Positions 38,093 to 47,138 of a stretch of DNA of 64,000 bases are shown here, piece after piece. Where the stretch lies: assembly GCA_973895155.1 (NCBI GenBank), contig OZ316895.1, forward strand, positions 682,001-746,000, given 5' to 3'. The notes below the pieces were generated by a model. The model was not told where the DNA came from. It saw nothing but the letters and a program-made list of their open reading frames with translations, and did no database searches. A program made the position numbers and the translations under genes. This DNA comes from Marsupella aquatica. Its lineage: Eukaryota; Marchantiophyta. Within the stretch, counting starts at the first letter, position 1. Every line of letters starts with the position of its first letter.

Positions 38093-39380
38093 AAGTGCAA
38101 ACTAAGAAAGGTTGCACACTTAATCAATAATCCAATGAGATTGCATTTACTGATAAGTGCACTTATCTAATTGGACACCAAATTTAGGGCAATGACTAGT
38201 GTGCTCACCGGTGGAGATGTCATTTAATAATAAGTGCAAATTTTAGGGGGTTGCACTTATCAAGGAATGGAAAAACTATTTAGTGCCCATGGGATCCGTC
38301 GTACTGAGAGTGTTGTTTATAGAGAGAGTTAACTGGATTAGCATGTGCCATACAATGAAAATACAACGAACTCAATCTGTACTTGCCCCTCCACTTGGTA
38401 CTCTCTCCAAGAAAACAAATACACTCAGAAAAAAATGAATATGTTTTTGAATGAAATGGCAATGCGTTGAGTACAACAAACTGAAAAGTCATCATGTGCA
38501 TACTGAAAAGTCATCATGTGCATTGTTGTGACATTTAAATGTTGATTGTGTTTTCCTTCACTCTGTACATTGTAACCTATTTTGCATTTATTTATTATTT
38601 ACATCATAACATATTTTCTGCAATTACACCTTTCATGCAATGCCATCTTTTGCGCAAGATTTTTTTTAGTTTGCAAATGAGATTTCATGTGCAATGACAT
38701 CTTGAAACGCACAGGTATTGAACTCCTTGATGCATTGACATTGTTTGCACAAAGTCATCTTTTTTGTAAAGAACATCTTTTATGTAATGACAACTTTGTG
38801 CAATCATGTCTTTTAGTTAATGGTGTCTTTTACTAAATGAAGTTTTGTGCAACATGAACTTTTACTTAACAATGTATTTCATGCAAGGACATCTTTCACA
38901 TAATGATATCTTCTGTGCAATGCACAGTGATTGAACTCATCATGTGTATTCTCTTCAAAAACTTCTATCTTGACTTTGTTTTTCTTACACTTTACTTTCT
39001 ATAAATATTGTATCTTCCTTGGCACAAACATGTCATATTTTGTTGGCAACATGTTTTGCGTAAACAACATCACCATTTACACAACAACTTACATAGTTTA
39101 CTTAACAAGTTCTTTACTTAGCCTAACATTGTTTCTAACAACATTTTGTACGTAACAACCCATCGCTTAGTTCACAAAGGAGTTCACAACATCTTCCACT
39201 AATGACATCAAATACTTATCAACCCATTTTGTACTTAACAAGAACTTTTTAGTTAACAACATCTTTTTACTTGCCAACATCTTTGACATAGCAACATCTT
39301 TGGCGTCATGACATTTTTTTACTTGACGACATCTTTCACATAACATCTTTAGTGATGCCATGTTTTTCCCTTAACAACAT
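38093..39380. repeat. Degenerate ACATCTTTT minisatellite region with Helitron-like 3' ends
   Basis: From about 38640 to 39380 a 20-30-bp unit containing ACATCTTTT with GCAATG or TTAACAAC is repeated more than 20 times with heavy divergence. The text TGTGCAATGCACAGTGATTGAAC (split here as TGTGC-AAT-GCACA hairpin then GTGATTGAAC) near 38918 and ACGCACAGGTATTGAAC near 38708 resemble the hairpin and 3' end of the Helitrons at 24700 and 40042. This suggests degraded or nested Helitron ends. At 38475-38525 a 21-bp unit is duplicated. Confidence 0.5.
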
Positions 39381-39387
39381 ATTTTGC

Positions 39388-39810
39388 CCGGTTTGACCTT
39401 GCCCGTCAAATTGGCGGATTTTAGCCGTCAACCCGGTAATTGGCTGGGTGTTTAGGGGGTTTGGGATGGGTTCGGGAGGCTGGGGAGGAGTTCAGGGAGG
39501 ACTTCGGAGAGGAGGACTTTGGGGAGGAGGAGTTTGGAGAGGAGGAGTTTGGGGAGGACTTCGGGGAGGCAAGGAGTTCAGGGAGGAGGTCGGGGAGGAG
39601 TTCAGGAGGCTCTGGGCCGGGTTTGGGTGGGCTGGGGCGGGATCCGGGCGGGATCCGGGCGGGTCGGGAGCCGGGTCAGGTCGAGAGTCCAGGAGAGTCC
39701 GGGGAAATACCGGGGAATATACATCAAACTGACCATTTTGGGGCTGTCATTTGATGGTTTTTATGTGCCCGGCAAGCCATCAACTTGCCCGTCAGGTTAG
39801 ACCTGGATCT
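39388..39810. mobile_element. GC-rich TIR element (family M), copy 2
   Basis: The left end GCCCGGTTTGACCTTGCCC and the right end (reverse complement ATCCAGGTCTAACC, then GACGGGCAAG) are degenerate inverted repeats related to the copy at 31285. The centre is a G-rich array of GAGGAGTTYGG units. Open frames across the array are artefacts of the repeat. Confidence 0.6.
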
Positions 39811-40041
39811 TTTGTGAACACAGAATTATTGAGCTATACTCCATACCTAAATATAAATACTTTTATGAGCTATACTATATACATAATACTTTTATTAAGA
39901 TACACTTGCTCCAAGACAAATTAAGTATCCAAGTTCAATATGGCTATGCAGTAAAACCTCTAAATTTGAAGCCCCTATTTTCTTGCGATAGATAGACCGT
40001 GTGTGGTCACGCAGAACAACACAGGAATATTCCCCTTGGAA

Positions 40042-40798
40042 TCTACAACTATAATACTTGATCCCGCCAAAAGTTGTCTATCGTCCGTTTCCAAAATGAG
40101 ATTTGGTGGGAACACTTGCTTACCATTGGATTTATGTTATAGTTTATTCCCACCTTTGATGAGTTACAAATGAGTGTAACCAAGCAAACAAGACAATAAA
40201 GTACCTAGTGTAGGTGCTACCTAGGTGATAATAATTGGAAGTGAACACCTAGCCAGTACAAGTTAAGAACAGCACAATGTTTTTGTCACATATGAATATT
40301 CAATAGTGTACTCAATCATTACATGCTATAAAATTTATATTATTGGAAGGAAGTAGAGTAATACTCTCCAAATAGGTGTCTATACTTTTGAACAATATAT
40401 TTATTAGTGGGAAGGGAATTTGTACAGTTTTGTTTTTTATTCTTTCTCAAAAAGCTAAAATTTGATTTTCCTTTTTAATGTATCTTTGAGGTAATGAAAG
40501 GGGAAGGAGAGTCTCCCATGTAATACCCTATCCCACCAAAAAGATGGGATAGTTCTTTTCCAAACTCATAAAAAATGGGAATAGATCTTAGAACTTTATC
40601 AAAACATTGTTTTTCTACACTATCAGATCTATCCATACACACCGTTTAAAATAAATACCTACCCAAGCTACAATCTTTTTCTCTCAAGGACATCTTTTTC
40701 ATCTCAACATCTTTTTCCTCACCTCAACTTCTTTTTCTCACCTGCCATCTTTTTCCTCACCTCGATATCTTTTGTGCAACGCACAGGCATTGGGCTAG
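40042..40798 (+). mobile_element. Non-autonomous Helitron, 757 bp, copy 2
   Basis: It starts TCTACAACTATAATACTTG after A40041 and ends GGCATTGGGCTAG before T40799, so it obeys the A^T insertion rule. A perfect hairpin TGTGC-AAC-GCACA lies about 12 nt from the 3' end, as expected of Helitrons. Just before it, 40675-40770 carries the ACATCTTTTTC-type minisatellite shared with the copy at 24700-25301. No Rep/helicase coding sequence is present. Confidence 0.87.
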
Positions 40799-40816
40799 TG
40801 CTCTATATAGCCTTTA

Positions 40817-41286
40817 TTTTTATTTTTTTGCCTTGAAAAAACCAAATGAATTCCATTCAAATAGCCAGCATACAAAACAGGGGGCCCAAAATAGGGTCCA
40901 CCCCAAAGGACCAAAGGTCGGAGAGCTAACAACCGGGGTGCCTCAGGAGGAGGCAACTAAACAAGACATTTAGAGACTACAGTCGGAGCAGCAAACTCCT
41001 AAAGACCAGCCAGTGATTAGATTCCGGCGGGGTTCCTTCCAGTGGGTCCGTGAGAGAAGGATGACTCAATCAGTCAGTCTGCAGTGCAGCTTCGGAGCCT
41101 GACAAGGGGAGGGGATGTCACACGTGGAGGTACCGGCGGGATCTGAAGGATATTCTCATGAATCATCCAAAGACCATTCCAGGTGCCATAGTGCATGTCG
41201 TTAAGCTACCAGATTGTATCTTGATTTTCTGCCACTACTAGATTGTATCTTGATTTTCTGCCGGTTCCAGTCCCGCCGTATATACA
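40817..41286 (-). mobile_element. LINE 3' end, 5'-truncated, with 16-bp target duplication
   Basis: The direct repeat CTCTATATAGCCTTTA flanks the segment exactly (40801-40816 and 41287-41302). Inside the left copy is a T-rich tract (A-tail on the minus strand), then sequence typical of plant LINE 3' ends. There is no coding region. At 41218-41270 a ~30-bp unit (GATTGTATCTTGATTTTC) is tandemly duplicated. The insertion lies 2 bp from the end of the neighbouring Helitron. Confidence 0.8.
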
Positions 41287-41302
41287 CTCTATATAGCCTT
41301 TA

Positions 41303-42262
41303 GTGCTAATGTCGAGTGAAGCGTGAAAGTGGAACTTAAAGCTCGGATGGACTGGCAGGTTGTCCATGAAGCCCCATGTATAAATGAAACTTGGATGGAC
41401 TGGGCTAAAACATATAAATATGCATGGATATTAGTGTTTACTTTTCTGTCCATACAAAAAAGTGTCAATGACCAGAGCATCACTTCTGTCCAAAGATTTT
41501 CCCTATCACTAACTCTGTCCTCACTCATGTCTTAAAGATATTTTGTCAGAGGCCAGAGCACTGTAATTGAAGGCTTCCCTCCTCCATTCCCCGAATAGAG
41601 TTCAATAAAAATATAAAGTATATTTAGGTCCTTATATAAATACTTGATTTGCCCTCTATGGTTTATCAAACTTTGAGTATGAGTGCTTCACATTTTACTC
41701 ATAGTGCCTCAAGTAATTTGCTCAATGGTAAAATACCAAATGAACTTAATTTACTCAAAAATATTTTTTAATGTTTATAAGCCCCGTTAAAAGAGAAGCA
41801 AGTAACACAGTGACTCATTAACCAAAGGAACAATTCTCACCAAGGAGGCTATGGGGCAAATCTAATGCCCAAATAATCTCAATTTTTACAATGGATTCAT
41901 ATTTTTCTACACATTCGTTAAAGATTCTAGGGCATTGACACTTTGCGGAATGACTATAGTTACTACTTTCAGACATGCTTTTACATAATCTTGTAGTTTA
42001 TATAACATTGCTCTTGTTACAGGGATTGAAGGAAGTTTTTCATTGTGGAGGTAAAGGAAATTTTAATTTGCATAAGCAGTTGTTGAATACTATTTTTGAC
42101 AGACCATTGTTCTTGTTGTAAATAATGTTTTGACTAATTTATTGCTATAGTGCTACTTGAGATTTTTTGGGGTTAATGAATCCTATTTTTTAGAGAGCGC
42201 TGCTCTTGTTACAAGGAGCACTTCGAGTACTTTACCGTGGTGGAGATGAGGAAGATTTAAAA
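41303..42262 (-). repeat. Dispersed repeat R2, copy 2 (inverted)
   Basis: The reverse complement matches 14900-16050 in the same order: the CAGTCCATCC blocks at the low-coordinate end, the GAGTGCTTCACATTTTACTC block in the middle, and the CTTGTTACAAGGAGC units at the high end. The open frame 41528-41289 corresponds to that at 15846-16037 and shows only repeat similarity (YLYVLAQSIQV). Confidence 0.65.
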
Positions 42263-42411
42263 TGTGTGTTTTCATTCCATTTCATTGACTTTGAAATGAG
42301 CACACAATGTTCTTAGGGGACAAAAATGTAGGTAAACAATTAATGAGAGAGTTTACCATCAATTTATAGTTGGAAGGTCTCATAATTAGGTGTAAAATGG
42401 TCTGTCCCATG

Positions 42412-42470
42412 TCAGAGCCATGTCCATGGCGATAGATATGTCAGAGCCATGTCCATGGCGATAGATGGGG
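42412..42470. repeat. ~29-bp perfect tandem duplication
   Basis: GTCAGAGCCATGTCCATGG with GCGATAGAT occurs twice back to back. It lies in non-coding sequence. Confidence 0.85.
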
Positions 42471-42775
42471 AGAACGTAGCAGTCCATCCGGGCTTTTGTT
42501 TCGTGAAAGTGCGTCACAACAGCATTTCATCCTTTGTTTCTTTCGATCCTGTCATTCGTTGTTGCACTCTCTCGGTCGGCCCTCGATTGATCAGCTCTTG
42601 TTAGACTCTTCGGCACCTCTGCCATCCTCTCGATCGCATTCCTGCTCTCCTTGTTGACACATCTGCCACAGTGCTCACGTCTTGAGTGCTGTTTTTATTA
42701 CGTCACTGATGCCACTGCAGATTCATCAATCAACTGTGTGCGAAGCAAAACTGACTCTTTCTTACACTACCAAAG

Positions 42776-42935
42776 CACCGGGGGATGGGGCCGGGGGACG
42801 GGGGTGAAGTGTCAAACTCGGGTCGGGGCTGGGACCGGGGGATGGGGCCGGGGCCGGGATGGTCCGGGTGCCGACTTGCCGGTTGACGGCCTCTAAAGGC
42901 TCTATTTGCCGGGCAAGTCCAAACCGGGGATCGGA
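42776..42935 (-). mobile_element. GC-rich TIR element (family M), partial copy 3
   Basis: The right side, read in reverse complement (CCGGTTTGGACTTGCCCGGC then AAATAGAG), matches the left end of the copy at 31285 nearly perfectly. The opposite end is missing. The interior is a GGGGATGGGGCCGG-type array. Confidence 0.65.
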
Positions 42936-42954
42936 ATGTAGGTATAGACCGATG

Positions 42955-43152
42955 GGCAGCCTACGGAGGTTATTGCGCACAGAACGGAGGTTATTGCGCA
43001 CTGAACGGAGCCTACGGAGGTTGTTGCGCACGGAACGGAGCCTACGGAGGGGTTTGCGCACGGAACGGAGCCTACGGAGGTTATTGCGCACTGAACGGAG
43101 CCTACGGAGGTTGTTGCGCACGGAACGGAGCCGACGGAGGTTATTGCGCACT
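42955..43152. repeat. 30-bp minisatellite next to the C2-gene copy B
   Basis: About seven units of CCTACGGAGGTTATTGCGCA followed by CTGAACGGAG, with one shortened unit near the start. The period of 30 bp is a multiple of 3, so long frames exist on both strands (SLRRLLRTER on plus, RNNLRRLRSV on minus). These frames are not evidence of a gene. The array occupies the place where an upstream exon of copy B would be expected. Confidence 0.85.
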
Positions 43153-43217
43153 AAACAATCCTTTAGTTCATTCATACAATCCATCAGGGAGTCACCATTC
43201 CTCTGTGTTTCCCACAG

Positions 43218-45013
43218 GGAAGCTGATAGTTACATTACTAAAGGCTCGAGGCATCCGAGGCGATGAGATTCATGGTTTTGGTAATATCTGTATTGCACCC
43301 TTGTCTTTCTATCTTTCTAGGAGCAAATGACAGTCTTAGCCGTAACCCTACTTCCGCCGGTCCATGATTCGGTGTGACAATATCTTCCTGATTTTAGAAT
43401 TGTAAACAGCATTCCGTCAGAGTTTGATCATTGACGACTACATTTCCCAACCTGCAACCTGAATTGCTGTTCTGATTTAGAATCTGAAAATGCTCGTACA
43501 ATCTGCAGGAAAGGCGGACCCGTATGCCTTGATCAAGGTCGGTGGAAAGGACCATGCTCAAACTGCGAAAAGCGTCGTTCGCAAGGGTATGTTTGGTTTA
43601 TTTCGTACTTTTCAAGTCCACCGGGGAAATTTGGAGTTCGCGTTTAATTGTTCCTCAAGGCGTAAACCTTCATAGCTTGTGTCTTGACCCGAAAAATTTC
43701 CTCCCCAGCTGCTCTTAACTTGTCGTTAGCTGTACTAGGCCTCTTGGCTACTCCTTGGCGATCACAAGTACCCTGATAGATATACTCTTAATAATGCAAA
43801 GCTATCCTGCCTGTGTTTCAATGCGTGCACCGTTGTTGTGGAACAGATCGACAGTGCTCACAGCTTTGGAATTAGTGTCATCTAGTGGCGAAGATATATT
43901 TCCATACACGCACTTATAGCGATCAAAGATAGAATGCTTGGCACAAATCCTCACTCACTGGCACAACACAGATTTTTATTTTTATATGACGAGTTTCCAA
44001 GCTGGAACCTTGTTCACAGTGACTGACACGTCGTTTTCTCATATGTTAGTGGTGCTTACAAGCCATTGTCCTATTTAGCTTATAAGCTTCGTTATTAATG
44101 TCTGCGGCCTGGTAGCGGATGCGATCAATTCACCAGTATGATGTTGTGCTCGCAATGCTTTCTAAATGAAATGTTCAGAACTTTAGCTTTCTCGAACTTT
44201 AGCTTCAGTATTGACATTGCACGGCTAAAAGGGAAACGGGCAGGTCATAATTTTTCCTCCGATCTCGTATCCCACGTTTCATATTTGTCTTAGTAATGTT
44301 GTATTTGTCACTGTATCTCTTGAGGCGTCCACTTTCTGAACTACTTCTGGGTCCTCTTGAAAGGATATAGGCCTCTTAATGGCGGCTGCTAATTAAACAG
44401 TGGGTCCTCCCTTCGAAATTCGAGATTTTCTTAACTAGGGAGTTCTAATGCAGATGCTGGAGAAACGCCAGTGTGGAATCAAGTCTTTACCTTTCCGATC
44501 AGGAATCAGCATGAGGAGCACAACCAATTGCGGATCTTTCTTTACAACGAGAATCATTGGCCACGGAAAGACAACATGATAGGATATATCTCGTAAGTTC
44601 AGATACTGCATGACATCATTGGGGACCATCAAAGGGGAGTTGTAGTTTGCTCTTATGGCTTTGTTAGGATGTCCTAAATGGTGGTTTTTGACAGTTCTCG
44701 GGCTTTTGCACCGTCTGTGTTATCCAAGGAAAGCATACTAACAAATGCGAATTTCTGTGGCAGGATGAAAAACATGTGTTATTATCTCAGTTTGAACGGA
44801 AATACGGTCCAGGAGAGATGGTATCCAGTTTATCCAGGAGAGGGCTCCATCAGAGGTGAAATATATCTCGGTTTCCATTTCATCCAATGGCACCTTCAAA
44901 GCTTCTTTGTGAGACAATTCTCGTTATGGGTGATACTAACCCTGGTGAGAACTCCCATAGGGAGATCGATTGGAAAAATATGGCACAATTGCTCCAATTG
45001 GGTATTGGAGTAG
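43218..45013 (+). CDS. C2-domain protein gene (copy B), 5' end missing
   Basis: Exons are 43218-43280, 43509-43586, 44454-44592 and 44764 to a TAG at 45011-45013; the end of the last exon is uncertain, since a donor-like site exists at 44855. Phases close. The product reads KLIVTLLKARGIRGDEIHGF, then GKADPYALIKVGGKDHAQTA, then AGETPVWNQVFTFPI, RIFLYNENHWPRKDNMIGYI, ERWYPVYPGEGS and GEIYLGFHF, which is one complete C2 beta-sandwich with the usual DPY, W-N and late G-E-I/V-Y landmarks. C2 domains bind phospholipids, often with Ca2+. It resembles small single-C2 plant proteins of the elicitor-responsive type. No first exon with a start codon was found: the 30-bp minisatellite lies directly upstream. 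Copy A at 37479 shares exon 1 of this model. Confidence 0.7.
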
Positions 45014-45407
45014 CTCAGGTAGGCCTTGCAGTGGCTGCTCTTTAGTACGACGATTTCGTTGGGATGGCGGAGACTTTCAGGGGATGGACAATTTTCAAGT
45101 CTTGGTCCATGTTCCACGTAGAGGAGAGAAGCTGATGGAGATAATACACGGTAGAGTTTTGTTCAGACCGGACACAAGCCAGCCATCTTATTCCCGATCA
45201 TGTATATAATGTAATATAATATATATATTGAGTTGTAAAGATTTTGAAGATCAAGTGCTTTGAGTCAAGTGAGATGCCGTCGTTAAGTGTGAGCTCCTCC
45301 GATGCCTCCATTCATGAAATTGCCTCGATGCCAATAGTAGTCATTGTCAATGCAACATTTTCTCTCTTGAAAGGAATTGACGAGAGAAGCTATCCGTGAA
45401 ATCCCCC

Positions 45408-46124
45408 AACTTGAAACTGCTATATGTCTTATTGAGAGTTGATGTCATATATTTTTATTTCAATGTGCCTTGTCAAGGGATGCCTTGTGTATCATATACA
45501 TTTATAATTAATTTATGAACTCCTTAGTATTCTAAAGTATTTTGAATCTATTTTGGCAGCCCCTTATAAATTTTAATGTTTATGATTTATTATAAATTTT
45601 AATATTTGTGATTTATTAGAGATAAAATGAATGGTTCCTATCATTTGAACATTCTCATGAATGAGAAAAATGATTCTGATTGTGTTCCCTCATGTCTTTC
45701 TTTGTTAAATTTATGGTTCTTTGTTAAATTTATGGTTCTCATGAATGAGAGAAATGATTCTGATTGTGTTCCCTCATGTCTTTCTTTGTTAAATTTATGG
45801 TTCTCATGAATAAGAGAAATGATTCTGATTGTGTTCCCTCATGTCTTTCTTTGTTAAATTTATGGTTTTTATTGAAATGAGTGTTATTCATGAGTACATT
45901 AAATTAAATGCACATATCATAGCATCCTTGATTGTACTTTTCATTGATCATTGTACATAAATTCTTCTAGTTATGTTTTCATATTTTATGTAGTTTCAAA
46001 TCACTAAAGACAAAAACTCAATGGTCATTGTACACAAATCCTTTTAGTTATGTTTTCATATTTTATGTAGTTTCAAATCACTAGAAGACAAAAACTCGAA
46101 CATGGATGAGTATGCTATATGCTA
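45408..46124 (+). repeat. Dispersed repeat R1, copy 4, with internal tandem expansions
   Basis: It starts TTGAAACTGCTATATG and ends near CATGGATGAGTATGCTATA. Two internal expansions are seen: about three copies of a ~71-bp unit (ATGATTCTGATTGTGTTCCC) at 45655-45868, and two copies of a ~75-bp unit (AGTTATGTTTTCATATTTTA) at 45945-46095. Confidence 0.7.
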
Positions 46125-46152
46125 TATCCGGAATGCCTTTGAAAATGTTTTC

Positions 46153-46806
46153 TTCCAGTTTGGGCGAGGTTTATTTTGCATTTGTATCCACAGGAGGCGC
46201 AGGTGTTGCACTAGTCTAAGTTTGACCTAGTTTAACAGATAACTTCTTTGTTCTCATGAAGATGTGCTTGGAGATAATTAGCCATCTGTAAAATCATCAT
46301 AAGCAGAACTCTTCTTCAAAAAAATTTCGAGTAGTAATTGAGGTACAAGTGATGATCTGAGCGTCAGCTTTCATCATTCAGATCCTTCGAATGGTGAAAA
46401 CCCCTTTTGAGAAATGAATCTCAGCGATCCATAATCACCTATTAACGGGTTTTGGTGTTTGAATGCCTCTTCCGCGTGATGGTCGTGTGATCCATCCATA
46501 TACCGGGCAGTTTTCCAGGCTAGTACTGGAGATGCTCTTATGAAAGAGATGCCACATATCAACGTTCAGCTGACCCTCAGCACTGGTTTCTTCCAGGGTG
46601 ATCTCCTGAAGGAAAAATTCAAGTACGACTACACTTTTATCTCTGAGGAACCAGATCTAAATGCAGCTGTGAAGACGTGGGTTGGGCCAAATGTCATGGA
46701 TGCTCGGCATAGTTTTCATGAGGATGCCATCAACATTGTAGTACGCATCATCGAGACATGTAGAACCTTGATCTTCAAAAGACCAAAAGTGACAACATGC
46801 GGTTGA
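46153..46806 (+). CDS. Unidentified coding-like segment downstream of the C2 exons
   Basis: The segment 46153-46619 is duplicated at 37628-38092. From about 46519, after an acceptor TTTTCCAG, an open frame reads ASTGDALMKEMPHINVQL, then LSTGFFQGDLLKEKFKYDY and TFISEEPDLNAAVKTWVG, ending at a TGA at 46804-46806. Composition and conservation between the two copies look protein-like, but I do not recognise a family. It may be a downstream exon of the C2 gene or a separate partial gene. Confidence 0.35.
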
Positions 46807-47138
46807 CTCCATCTTTTGTTGGCGGACACTTCTCGTGAGACCATGGGCAATCTATCAATCTTTCTGCCTGGACTGTAGAGAGGAGGTAGTTTTCACAATT
46901 TACTACTGTATTCACTGTCAAGGTGAGTTCCATGTGCCACCTCCTTTCGCCTGCTTATTGTGAAAAAGAATATCTGAGCAGTTCAAGATTCTAACAGCGT
47001 GGGGCAAATTTTTACCCCTACATCTATGCATGTATTTTTACACTCTGGAAAAGGTCTACGTATTAAGCTAACCTAAAGGTCCAATCAAAATTCTTACGGT
47101 ACAATAATCCATCTGTCAAGCAAAACTTCTGATCTCCC

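Noticed and set aside
42762-43266. Arg/Leu-rich repeat proteins on both strands
   Set aside because: A 30-bp tandem repeat (a multiple of 3) keeps all its frames open. There is no start context or splice support.
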